DNA from: Candidatus Nitrosopumilus sp.
Lineage (GTDB): Archaea; Thermoproteota; Nitrososphaeria; Nitrososphaerales; Nitrosopumilaceae
DNA length: 64,000 nt
Assembly (NCBI GenBank): GCA_029862085.1
Contig: JAOTXZ010000001.1
Coordinates: forward strand, 62,001-126,000
Reading direction: 5' to 3'
Shown piece after piece: positions 54,501 through 62,781 of the stretch; the first letter of the stretch is position 1, and each line of letters opens with the position of its first letter. Position numbers and translations under genes: made by a program. The notes beneath the pieces are model-generated. The model had not been told where the DNA came from. It saw only the letters and a list, made by a program, of their open reading frames with translations, and ran no database searches.

Positions 54501-55133
54501 ATGAAAGCTGTTACTTTGAGTTTTATTGCATTATTGCTTTCTGTTGGTTTAACATCTCAAGCATTTGCTCATACTACGGTAGAAGTTGAGCCATATGAGA
54601 TTGAAGTTGGTTGGGGAATAGAACCACCGATTGTTGGGTTCAGAAATGATTTTGTTTTTGATATTAGTGAACCAGGGGATAACCCTGGAGTTAAAGTTGG
54701 AATCAAAAATGCATTCCAAAATCTAGAGGTTACTGCAAAGTTTGGTGGTGTGACTAAAGTATTAGATATAGGATCTGATCCAAGACCAGGTCACTACTTT
54801 TCTCATGTAATTCCAACCAAAACAGGCTCATATTCAGTCCAAATTCAAGGAGACATTAACGGAGTTCCTATCGATGAAGATATTCGAATCGAAGATGTAG
54901 AGTCTACAGCTGTTCTAGACTTTCCGCCAACTAGTGGGACAGGCTCTGATCAGGACATTGTTGCTCTGAAAAGTGCAGTATCTTCACTTCAAAAAGATAT
55001 TTCCTCTTTAAAATCTGATTCTGGAACTGATGGTTCATCTGAAGGTGCAGCATATGACTTTGCCATTCTTGGATTGTCTATTGCAGCAGCAGCTATTATC
55101 TTGGCAGTAATTGCTCTAGTAAAAAGAAAATAG
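54501..55133 (+). CDS. membrane-anchored exoprotein with predicted N-terminal histidine
   Basis: 210 residues. Signal peptide 1-23 (TSQAFA), leaving H24 as first mature residue (HTTVEVEP). A single beta domain has a further His pair in RPGHYFSHVIPTK. A Ser/Asp-rich stalk with a short coiled coil (LKSAVSSLQKDISSL) leads to one C-terminal helix (about 185-207) and a KRK tail. It is divergent from the copCD gene. Size and histidine placement suggest a copper-binding partner for CopCD; no family was recognised. Confidence 0.7.
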   Translation: MKAVTLSFIALLLSVGLTSQAFAHTTVEVEPYEIEVGWGIEPPIVGFRNDFVFDISEPGDNPGVKVGIKNAFQNLEVTAKFGGVTKVLDIGSDPRPGHYFSHVIPTKTGSYSVQIQGDINGVPIDEDIRIEDVESTAVLDFPPTSGTGSDQDIVALKSAVSSLQKDISSLKSDSGTDGSSEGAAYDFAILGLSIAAAAIILAVIALVKRK

Positions 55134-55148
55134 AAAAAGAGTGGATTC

Positions 55149-56012
55149 CTAAAGTCTTGGAATTACTCTAGATTTTGCAGTAACTGCAACGATGCTTATG
55201 ATTGCGACAGCTAGTATCATCATTGCTACTGTTCCAAATTCAGGAACAACATTTGAAAATACTACTTCTTCACCAACTGGTCCAGTCATCTCGTCGATAC
55301 CATAACCTGTAAAGGTAATAGTAATGTCAACTGGATCAGCAGAGTTTAGTGGAGCTGTTTCGTGCATCCCTTTTCCTTCATGGTGGTGTGCACTGCTATC
55401 ATCAAGAACTGTTTCACCATTTTGGGTTACCATAATGTCATGATTAACATGTTCAGAGTCTGCGAATTCAATGGAAATCTCCATTCTTTCACCTGCCATT
55501 GGTTCTGAAGCCCAAATAGAAACTACTGTTCCATCAGACATCATTCCGGTTGCAGATGCAGCGCCTTCCATGTGAACCTCATCGTCCATTGCATCATCTT
55601 TCATTGCATCATCGTCCATTGCGTCTGCTTCCTGAACAACTACAATTCCTTCCATCCATGGGTGAACCATACAAAAGTATGGGAATTCACCGACTGCCTC
55701 AAACTTATGTGAGAAAGTTGTACCTGCCATAAACAAACTGCTATCAAATACGCCAGATGGTCCATCTGCTGCGCTTCCACCAGTAACAGTGTGGGCTGCA
55801 GAATCATCATTTGACCATGTTACCTCTCCTCCAACATCGACTGTTACCTCATATGGAATGTAACATTCGTTTGTTGTTTCACATCCTGGAACTGAGGTTC
55901 CTTGTGGAGTACTAACACTAGCAGTTGCATGATCTGCAAATACAGGACTTGCAAACATGCCAGCTGCAATAGCAAACAATACGAAGAAAGAGCCTATAGC
56001 TATAGTCTTCAT
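55149..56012 (-). CDS. plastocyanin-like blue copper protein with PEFG sorting signal
   Basis: 287 residues. Signal peptide 1-26. The cupredoxin domain (about 30-126) has all type-1 copper ligands: H74, C114, H117 and M120 (FCMVHPWM), plus an extra Cys pair C44/C50. An Asp/Met-rich linker (DAMDDDAMKDDAM) leads to a second beta domain with SSAHHHEGKGMH. PEFG at 257-260 begins the sorting signal. Such proteins carry electrons outside the membrane in ammonia-oxidising archaea. Confidence 0.93.
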   Translation of the reverse strand: MKTIAIGSFFVLFAIAAGMFASPVFADHATASVSTPQGTSVPGCETTNECYIPYEVTVDVGGEVTWSNDDSAAHTVTGGSAADGPSGVFDSSLFMAGTTFSHKFEAVGEFPYFCMVHPWMEGIVVVQEADAMDDDAMKDDAMDDEVHMEGAASATGMMSDGTVVSIWASEPMAGERMEISIEFADSEHVNHDIMVTQNGETVLDDSSAHHHEGKGMHETAPLNSADPVDITITFTGYGIDEMTGPVGEEVVFSNVVPEFGTVAMMILAVAIISIVAVTAKSRVIPRL

Positions 56013-56070
56013 TAAAGGAAATAAATGGTGGCATACATAAAAACCTCTCTAGGATTTCCAAATTTTGTTT

Positions 56071-56889
56071 TTAATTTTTCCTAAACTGGTACAATTTTAG
56101 AATTCCAAAGGCTGGAATTCCAGCATACATTCCAATATTTAGCACAATCAAAGAGATACCATATCCCAACATCTCCTGTTCAGAGTCAATATTGACATGA
56201 TTTAGAATGGAAAGTGATGTTAACATTGGAGTAAGGCTTACTTTTACAAATTCTTTGAAAACTGGACTCTCTCTTTCCAAATCAGCAATTCCGGGTGAAA
56301 ATGAATAATAAAATTCGTTAAATGCTGTCATAAATGAATTTCCAGATTTGGTTTGAAGAATTGTATTATCTCTTAATTCTCTGAGTTGCTGAACTTGAGG
56401 AGAAAGTTCGGATCCAAATGCTGCAGTTGCAATTAAGCATCCTCCACCATTATCATTTTCTGGTGGTGGAGTATCTGGTTGTGCATTTGCTTCTCCCACT
56501 TGGATAAGAAATGAAACTTTTTCAAGCGGAATTGGCTGGAATAAAATTCCTTCAATTTCGAATTCTAAATTGTATAGGCCATCTTCTTGAAATTCATACT
56601 TTAAATTTTTTAAAAAGCCTTCAGACGTATGAGATAATTGGGTTGGCCCCCAAATAGTTTCACCATCTTTTGAAACCGAAAATCTCCAATCAATATGTTC
56701 TTGTATATTTTGTGTTTGAGGATTAATAAAATCAGTTCTCAAAGTTGTTAGTTCTCCGAGAACAATTTCATCATATGATAATTTCACATCCAATGTTCCT
56801 TTGTCGGTTGGTAAAATTTGGGTATTTGTTTGAGCAAAAACTGGAGAAATTATCAGAGAAATTAATAACAATGCAAATAGAATTTTCAT
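56071..56889 (-). CDS. secreted protein with CFI-box C-terminal domain
   Basis: 272 residues. Signal peptide 1-19, a beta domain of about 110 residues (VKLSYDEIVLGELTTLRTDF), a Pro-rich linker, then GGGCLIATAAFGSELSPQV (from 148) and LRELRDN, which define the CFI-box-CTERM domain. One or two hydrophobic segments follow (about 246-266). The role of the CFI-box is not established; a membrane-linked processing or anchoring role has been supposed from its place at C-termini. Next to plastocyanin on the same strand. Confidence 0.8.
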   Translation of the reverse strand: MKILFALLLISLIISPVFAQTNTQILPTDKGTLDVKLSYDEIVLGELTTLRTDFINPQTQNIQEHIDWRFSVSKDGETIWGPTQLSHTSEGFLKNLKYEFQEDGLYNLEFEIEGILFQPIPLEKVSFLIQVGEANAQPDTPPPENDNGGGCLIATAAFGSELSPQVQQLRELRDNTILQTKSGNSFMTAFNEFYYSFSPGIADLERESPVFKEFVKVSLTPMLTSLSILNHVNIDSEQEMLGYGISLIVLNIGMYAGIPAFGILKLYQFRKN

Positions 56890-56971
56890 GTAACCCCTTT
56901 TTCCCCTCCATAAATAAAAATTACACTAAGAATCAATCTGAGAAATTTATTTACGTGAGAATTCTATGCCA

Positions 56972-56984
56972 TCTTTAAATATGG
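56972..56984 (+). promoter_or_regulatory. TATA box of the 57004 exoprotein gene
   Basis: TCTTTAAATATGG is centred 26 bp before TTG 57004, so the TTG start is supported and the mRNA should be leaderless. Confidence 0.5.
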
Positions 56985-57003
56985 AATTCTCACAATAAAA
57001 TTA

Positions 57004-58692
57004 TTGTCTTACAAGTTTGCACTAATTTTTGCTATTATTGGGATCTTTACAATTCCAGCTTTAGCATCTAACGCGTTTGGACATGGACTAGGAGGTGATC
57101 AGGCAGAACCTCTTACTTTTGGAGATATGGAGGTTACAGTTCGAACTGACCTAACTCCATCAGACATTACTGTTGGAGAGGTTGACGATGTAAACATGAA
57201 AATACGCTTCTTTGATACTTTGACCGATACAACTCTTGAAAAAGTAACTTACAGAATTGAGGTTTGGCAAGCTGGAGAACTTTTGGCTAGAAATCTATTT
57301 TATGATACCGATGGAGTCTTGAATATAAAAATCAAACCCGAATCTGATTGTAAGGAGATAGATTTATGGAAATGTACCATTTATGGCGGCTCTGAACATG
57401 TCAGTGCACCAGGAGCGCTTTTTGTGCAGGGTGAAGGAAGGCCGTCAATAACAGGCCCGATATTTGTACAGGGAGGACTATACAACATTAGAGTTGACAT
57501 TGAAGGTGCAACTAGTCCTAAAACAGTTCTTGCTACCTTGCTTAGTTATGACACTTTTGTAAGTATTGCACAGGAGCAAGACTTTTTCATACAAACAGCA
57601 AATGCAGAAGAAATTCCAGTAATTGTAAAAACTTACTATGATGAAGTTGATAATTTTCAATTTGATTCATCTGATAATTCAATATACTTTGATATGCCAT
57701 TTGATTGGAGTCCTGAATATGTTGATTTGGTTCAGGTGGTTCACGAGGAAGTCAGAGTACCAAAAGACTTTGCACCATATGCAGAGGGAAAACAATTCAA
57801 AGGATATGTCAACGGAGTAGAAATAGATCAGAGAGCACTTCTAAATGATCCATATTCCTATGAGGATACAAACATTGTACATTTTCTAATTACAAACAAG
57901 GAGCTAAAAAACATCAGTGAATCGATAGTGGCAGATCAGGATAAAGATATTATGAAATTAAAACTAGTTCCACAAAGTGAGGTATCAAGAACCTCTACTG
58001 AATTTTATCTAGTTGATACTACAAACTTTGAGGAAGTTCCAACTACTGTCAATATTTCTTGGGATGGAAGATATGGTGCAACCGATGAAATTCCATTTGA
58101 GATAACCTTCTTTGATGAAAATCGAAATCTCATTAAAGATGTAAAATATGCCTATTCGTTAATTGATGAGAATGATGTAGAAGTAGAGAGAAACTCTGGT
58201 GAGGATCCCAATAATCCTGGAATTGTTGCTATAGAAGGGATTGACATTCCACAAATCTATGTTCCCTCTGAAGGACAATACAGACTTGACATTCTAGTGT
58301 ATGGCACGGGTCTTGATTATGATCCAACGTATTCAGGAATTGGTTCAGCAATTATAGAGATAGGACCTAGCCTGCCAAAGGATACTACAATAACAATACC
58401 TGATGTAACGCCACCAGCTGCGATTCCGGAATGGATCAAAAATAATGCAGGTTGGTGGGCTAACGGTGACATTGATGATAACTCATTCGTTCAAGGAATC
58501 CAATTCCTTATCAAAGAAGGGATAATGAAAATTCCACCCACCACTCAAGGTACAGGATCAGGCGGAAACGAAATCCCTGAATGGATCAAAAATAATGCAG
58601 GTTGGTGGGCTAACGGTGACATTGATGATAACTCATTCGTTCAAGGAATCCAATTCCTTATCAAAGAAGGGATAATGAAGATAGAGTCATAG
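57004..58692 (+). CDS. HGLG-family exoprotein with two Trp-rich C-terminal modules
   Basis: 562 residues, TTG start. Signal peptide 1-26 with cleavage G26/H27 giving HGLG. Family blocks: MPFDWS (231-236), VVHEE (H247), IVHF (H293), and the GGLYN strand near 157. Two Cys (116, 124) may form a disulfide. The PEFG signal of the 47292 paralogue is replaced by two copies of a module of about 37 residues ([15 protein letters not shown] ...), whose DNA is identical over 101 bp. Retention at the surface through these modules is a guess. Confidence 0.75.
   Translation: MSYKFALIFAIIGIFTIPALASNAFGHGLGGDQAEPLTFGDMEVTVRTDLTPSDITVGEVDDVNMKIRFFDTLTDTTLEKVTYRIEVWQAGELLARNLFYDTDGVLNIKIKPESDCKEIDLWKCTIYGGSEHVSAPGALFVQGEGRPSITGPIFVQGGLYNIRVDIEGATSPKTVLATLLSYDTFVSIAQEQDFFIQTANAEEIPVIVKTYYDEVDNFQFDSSDNSIYFDMPFDWSPEYVDLVQVVHEEVRVPKDFAPYAEGKQFKGYVNGVEIDQRALLNDPYSYEDTNIVHFLITNKELKNISESIVADQDKDIMKLKLVPQSEVSRTSTEFYLVDTTNFEEVPTTVNISWDGRYGATDEIPFEITFFDENRNLIKDVKYAYSLIDENDVEVERNSGEDPNNPGIVAIEGIDIPQIYVPSEGQYRLDILVYGTGLDYDPTYSGIGSAIIEIGPSLPKDTTITIPDVTPPAAIPEWIKNNAGWWANGDIDDNSFVQGIQFLIKEGIMKIPPTTQGTGSGGNEIPEWIKNNAGWWANGDIDDNSFVQGIQFLIKEGIMKIES
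58429..58529 (+). repeat. 101-bp direct repeat, copy 1
   Basis: Identical to 58579-58679 by base-by-base reading. Encodes one Trp-rich module of the 57004 exoprotein. The copies are 150 bp apart start to start, with a 49-bp Gly/Ser/Thr-coding spacer. Confidence 0.9.
58579..58679 (+). repeat. 101-bp direct repeat, copy 2
   Basis: Second identical copy, ending 3 codons before the stop of the 57004 gene. Lack of even synonymous changes points to recent duplication or gene conversion. Confidence 0.9.
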
Positions 58693-58693
58693 G

Positions 58694-58704
58694 TTTTTAA
58701 ATTA
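58694..58704 (+). promoter_or_regulatory. TATA box of the 58724 small gene
   Basis: TTTTTAAATTA is centred 25 bp before TTG 58724, in agreement with a leaderless start there. Confidence 0.45.
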
Positions 58705-58723
58705 ACTAGGTAAAGCAATAGTA

Positions 58724-58930
58724 TTGAAAGACATCAATGATTTCATGCCCAAAGTCCCAAACATGAGGTGGGGTGCTTTAATGAATAAAGCTCCAACTAA
58801 TAAAAAAGTAAAAGAGATGAACAAAATATTTCCAGACAACGGAAAATGGCATACAGTCTTTGAAGAAAAAGACAACGTTACAATAGATGGCAAACAAATT
58901 TGGAAAAAAGATCCAAAAAAATGGACTTGA
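58724..58930 (+). CDS. small basic protein
   Basis: 68 residues from TTG 58724; ATG 58745 (residue 8) is possible. Lys-rich with Trp at 16, 42, 60 and 67, no membrane segment or Cys (VPNMRWGALMNKAPTNKKVK ... KKDPKKW). A TATA box at leaderless distance supports expression. The opposite-strand ORF here lacks comparable support. Function unknown; nucleic-acid binding is conceivable from charge only. Confidence 0.58.
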   Translation: MKDINDFMPKVPNMRWGALMNKAPTNKKVKEMNKIFPDNGKWHTVFEEKDNVTIDGKQIWKKDPKKWT

Positions 58931-58947
58931 GAATAATTTAGTCTAGA

Positions 58948-58957
58948 TTTTTAAATA
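58948..58957 (+). promoter_or_regulatory. TATA box of the 58983 exoprotein gene
   Basis: TTTTTAAATA is centred about 30 bp before TTG 58983, allowing a leader of zero to four bases. Confidence 0.45.
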
Positions 58958-58982
58958 GACTGTAATAGGATTAAAAACAATC

Positions 58983-60545
58983 TTGGACAATAAATTATCC
59001 ATTCTAGTAATATTGTTAGCTGCATCTACAGTTACTCCAATAATCCTGAATGTTTATGGTCACGGGCTAGGTGCCGAAACTTTTCCACCGGTAGACTTGA
59101 ATGGAAAACTTGTGACATTAGAAGTTGCCTCATCAACTAACGCACCAGAAGAAAATAATGATCAACAAATTTCTATTTCCTTAATTGATTTTAATTCTAG
59201 AGTTACCTTAAGAGATGTAACATTTTTAATTAAATCTGAACTTGGAACCCAATTTCTATTTGAAAAAGAGTTCAAAGCTGATAATGGATTTTTGGTTTTT
59301 AATTTTGTTTCAGAGGATACTGATTCAATCCAAATAATTGAAGAGGAATCTGGAAATTTCTTTGGTTCTTTATTAGGATTAGAAAGCAGAATGATAAATG
59401 TTAAAGGTCCTAAATTAAGCCAGGGAGGTCTTTACAAGTTTGACATCAGTATTCTTACTGCAGATGGATATTCAAAGAATTTAGATGAGCCAATAATTTT
59501 TAAATCCGGCATTTCTATTGCACAAACAAAATCTCACGAGATAAATGATCCAAATTTTGGCACTCAGATCATTCAATCCATTACATATTATGATGAAATA
59601 GAGGATTTTCAATACAATCCTGATAAAAGAGAAATCTCTTTTTCAATGCCCTTTGATTGGAGTGTTGATAACATTAATCAAACATCAGTGGTCCATGAGG
59701 AATTGGTAATTCCAAAAACTTTTGGAGACTTGTTAGTTTCGGGATTTTCCATGGATATTAACAACATAAAACTTTCTGATAATATTATTACAATTGATGA
59801 TTTTTCTCCCGATGAAAGAATAGTTCATTTTATAATAAATCAAAATGAGTTGTGGAATATTTACAATGAAAATGAAAACCAAGATGGGATGGCTTTCCTT
59901 GTAAGACCAAATTCAGATGAAATTCAACTAAGCTCAATAACAGCAAATGGGCAGTTCCGTGTACTTGTATCTTCTGAACCTGAGAACTTGCAATCCAACT
60001 CTAAGGCAAAAATTAATTTTAACATTATGGATATCTTTCTTAAAAACAGACCAATTGCGGTACCATATGACTTTTCCATGACAACAATTGGAAAAACTAT
60101 TCATCAACAGAGCGGCACAAGCACAGATGTTAAAGATCAATATGATGCTATAGAAGTTACCATTCCAAACGATGTTTCCGGAATTGTTTATCTTAATTTT
60201 AAAAATCTCAATGGCAATGATCTTGCACGAACATCAATTCCGATAGTAATTGACAGAATAGGAGATCAACATAATGAAATCTCTATTCCGGAATGGATTC
60301 GAAACAATGCAGCTTGGTGGGCAGAAGGACAAATTGATGATGGAACATTCATTCAAGGAATTCAATATTTGATACAAAATGACATTTTACTAATTCCAAA
60401 AACACAACAGGGATCTTCAAATTCTCAGGAAATCCCCCCATGGATAAAAAACAATGCTGCTTGGTGGGCAGAAGGACAAATTGATGATGAAACATTTGTT
60501 CAAGGATTGCAATACTTGATACAAAATGGAATCTTACGGGTTTAA
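58983..60545 (+). CDS. HGLG-family exoprotein with two Trp-rich C-terminal modules
   Basis: 520 residues, TTG start. Signal peptide 1-26 with cleavage G26/H27 giving HGLG. Family blocks: YYDE (202), MPFDWS (222-227), VVHEE (H238), IVHF (H282). Spacing between the last two histidines is 44 residues, against 45 and 46 in the paralogues. Two Trp-rich modules end the chain (NNAAWWAEGQIDD twice); their DNA (about 60285-60400 and 60432-60542) is similar but not identical. The gene follows the 57004 paralogue with a small gene between. Confidence 0.75.
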   Translation: MDNKLSILVILLAASTVTPIILNVYGHGLGAETFPPVDLNGKLVTLEVASSTNAPEENNDQQISISLIDFNSRVTLRDVTFLIKSELGTQFLFEKEFKADNGFLVFNFVSEDTDSIQIIEEESGNFFGSLLGLESRMINVKGPKLSQGGLYKFDISILTADGYSKNLDEPIIFKSGISIAQTKSHEINDPNFGTQIIQSITYYDEIEDFQYNPDKREISFSMPFDWSVDNINQTSVVHEELVIPKTFGDLLVSGFSMDINNIKLSDNIITIDDFSPDERIVHFIINQNELWNIYNENENQDGMAFLVRPNSDEIQLSSITANGQFRVLVSSEPENLQSNSKAKINFNIMDIFLKNRPIAVPYDFSMTTIGKTIHQQSGTSTDVKDQYDAIEVTIPNDVSGIVYLNFKNLNGNDLARTSIPIVIDRIGDQHNEISIPEWIRNNAAWWAEGQIDDGTFIQGIQYLIQNDILLIPKTQQGSSNSQEIPPWIKNNAAWWAEGQIDDETFVQGLQYLIQNGILRV

Positions 60546-60582
60546 TTGAAAATTGATTCGATAATTGAACCAGTCGCTTTAA

Positions 60583-61002
60583 ATGAGAAAAAACATAATT
60601 TTCAATGCTTTGCTTAGACCTGAAATCTTACTTGAAAGAAAATCTACTTTATTTTCCATTGTAGTTGCGGGTGTTGTTGCCATATTGGCAATTCCGGTAA
60701 TTATGCCTCACCTTTTACATGGTTTACATATCGTGCATATTTTTTTACATATTGGAGGAATAACACTTGCAGTATTCATTACTCTTCTTGCAACAATAGC
60801 TTACTTTAGACTACGAACAAAACGACTTTTACTTGGTGCAATTGCATTTGCAAATTTCATTGTAGCTGAATCCGTATTATTAGTCGATGCAACCTGGCCC
60901 AACATTTACAATTTGGGTGACTTACCTTTATTAGAGGTTGGACACTTGCTTACCTTTACTACATTGGGATTGTTGGCAATAGGAGTGTTTAGAAATGACT
61001 GA
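60583..61002 (+). CDS. four-helix membrane protein with a histidine ladder
   Basis: 139 residues. Four hydrophobic helices at about 22-40, 48-72, 80-102 and 112-135. His residues at 43, 46, 49, 52 and 56 (PHLLHGLHIVHIFLH) lie on one face of the second helix, as in heme- or metal-binding membrane proteins. No recognised family. The stop overlaps the next regulator gene by 8 bp, so the pair probably works together, for example as sensor and regulator. Confidence 0.65.
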   Translation: MRKNIIFNALLRPEILLERKSTLFSIVVAGVVAILAIPVIMPHLLHGLHIVHIFLHIGGITLAVFITLLATIAYFRLRTKRLLLGAIAFANFIVAESVLLVDATWPNIYNLGDLPLLEVGHLLTFTTLGLLAIGVFRND

Positions 61003-61495
61003 TAGAAATTTACAACTACAAGAAATTATTGAAAACAACCCAGGTATCCAATTCCGAGAAATTATGCGCTCGTCTGGACTAAAAAATGGAGTTTTGAGTC
61101 ACTATCTTGGAAAGCTAGAAAAAAATGGAATCATCAAAGTAACTCGGGAACCAAGACAAACTCGATTTTTCTCACCAAAGATTACTAAAGATGAATCAAT
61201 TGTAATTAAAGCACTACGAAAACAAACTCCAAGAGATTTACTTTTAGCTCTTGTAAAACAAGACGGTTTAGAGTTTGCAGAGCTTGTAAAGGAAGTAAAT
61301 AAATCCCCTTCTACTGTTTCCCTTTATCTTTCACGAATAGTACATGATGGACTAGTTGAGATAAAGTTTGAAAATCTAAAAAAGAGATATTATATTAAAG
61401 CAAGAGAGCTAATTGATCAGTTAATTGAAGACTATAGACCAAGCTTTCTTGAGAAACCAACCTCAGGGTTTGAAGATATCTTCAACTCCTTTTAG
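60995..61495 (+). CDS. transcriptional regulator with two winged-helix domains
   Basis: 166 residues. First wHTH at about 5-60 (EIIENNPGIQFREIMRSSGL ... LEKNGIIKV), second at about 80-140 (FAELVKEVNKSPSTVSLYLSRIVHDGLVEI). No metal- or ligand-binding domain is visible between, so input may come from the overlapping membrane protein. It lies within the metal/surface island and could control the neighbouring exoprotein genes. Confidence 0.8.
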   Translation: MTDRNLQLQEIIENNPGIQFREIMRSSGLKNGVLSHYLGKLEKNGIIKVTREPRQTRFFSPKITKDESIVIKALRKQTPRDLLLALVKQDGLEFAELVKEVNKSPSTVSLYLSRIVHDGLVEIKFENLKKRYYIKARELIDQLIEDYRPSFLEKPTSGFEDIFNSF

Positions 61496-62720
61496 TTTCC
61501 TAAAATTTATTTCTTCAATACTTGGAATTGGATTTTTATTTTCAATATTTCTTATTCCACTAGCTTTTGCTGAAGTCTATATCCCATCTCATGAATATTT
61601 GGGATATTTTGATTCAGAAGGAATCTATACAGTGGTTGGTAACATAAAAAATGAAAATAGAGACACTATAATTCCAACAATAACAGTTTCAATAGAGGAT
61701 GGAAATGAAACATTTTCTAAAACCATAAAACATGTTGCAATTGCATCAGATAAAGAAATACCCTTTAAGATAAAATTCCCCGAAGTTTCAGGAAATTCTC
61801 CAATTTTAATACCTGCAAAAATTTCATTTGAAGTATCTAAAACCAAAAATGTTCCCATTGAAATTCTTTATGATAACACTCTAGTAAAACATCAAGATGG
61901 TCATCTAACAGGTAGAATACAAAATACTGGAGAAGAAACTATCTATTTTCCAAAAATATTTGCCGTAGTTCATGGATATGAGAGAGTTTTGGATACTGTG
62001 CAAAATATTGAATTTATTGAGAAAATTGAGCCAGGAGAGGTGGCAGAGTTTTCGATGTATCCTGATCCTTCAATTACAGAAGAGGTTTTTTACTATAGCT
62101 GCTTTGCTCCAGTAGATACTACCGTGGTTCCAATAACTACGAAGAAACACGATGGTGAATTTGACTTTAGATACGATTCTGGTGCATGGTATTATGATGC
62201 AAAATTTGACGAAGAAGGAACTACGCTAACAATTCGTGGATACAACAGCTATCCTCTTGAAACATATGCAAACTTTGAATTTCCTCCAATTTCGGGTAAT
62301 GAAAAATTTCATGTGACAATAAATGGTGAACCAATTGATTTTATTCAGAGCATTGATGAGATGGGTTTTTGGCATATTGCATATGGTGTAGGTCCAACAA
62401 CTCAGGATGTTGTAACAATATCTGGTTTTGAGAAAGGATTCCCACCTGAATTACCCAAAATCCCACAATGGATTAGACTCAGTGCAGATTGGTGGGTGAC
62501 TGATCAAATCTCTGATTCAGAATTTCTAGAGGGCATTGACTTTTTGGTTGAGAAGCAAATTGTTTCTGTTCCTTCAAAAGAAGTTATTGCACCAACAAAC
62601 TGGGAGATTCCCTTTTGGTACAAGACAACGGTAGGTTGGTGGTCTGAAGAGAAAATCTCAGATGATGATTTTCTATATGCAATTGAAAATCTTGTTGCGA
62701 GAGAAATAATAATAATTTAA
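61470..62720 (+). CDS. secreted protein with two divergent Trp-rich modules
   Basis: About 416 residues from TTG 61470, which gives a normal signal peptide (FLFSIFLIPLAFA). The frame opens at TTG 61425, inside the regulator gene, but that start would put 15 polar residues ahead. Either way it overlaps the regulator. An all-beta body of about 300 residues (VYIPSHEYLGYFDSEGIYTV) is followed by two degenerate modules (IPQWIRLSADWWVTD, IPFWYKTTVGWWSEE). No HGLG, VVHEE or PEFG. Confidence 0.72.
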   Translation: MKISSTPFSFLKFISSILGIGFLFSIFLIPLAFAEVYIPSHEYLGYFDSEGIYTVVGNIKNENRDTIIPTITVSIEDGNETFSKTIKHVAIASDKEIPFKIKFPEVSGNSPILIPAKISFEVSKTKNVPIEILYDNTLVKHQDGHLTGRIQNTGEETIYFPKIFAVVHGYERVLDTVQNIEFIEKIEPGEVAEFSMYPDPSITEEVFYYSCFAPVDTTVVPITTKKHDGEFDFRYDSGAWYYDAKFDEEGTTLTIRGYNSYPLETYANFEFPPISGNEKFHVTINGEPIDFIQSIDEMGFWHIAYGVGPTTQDVVTISGFEKGFPPELPKIPQWIRLSADWWVTDQISDSEFLEGIDFLVEKQIVSVPSKEVIAPTNWEIPFWYKTTVGWWSEEKISDDDFLYAIENLVAREIIII

Positions 62721-62750
62721 AGTGGTACATTCTACGAATGACCTAGATCC

Positions 62751-62759
62751 ATTATAAGT
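62751..62759 (+). promoter_or_regulatory. TATA box of the CHRD gene
   Basis: ATTATAAGT is centred 27 bp before ATG 62782, giving a leaderless mRNA. Confidence 0.55.
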
Positions 62760-62781
62760 AAAAAATCCCCACCCGATCTCA

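Noticed and set aside
58702..58893. Minus-strand ORF of 63 residues opposite the 58724 gene
   Set aside because: The plus-strand ORF has a TATA box at leaderless distance and plausible protein composition; the antisense one has neither.
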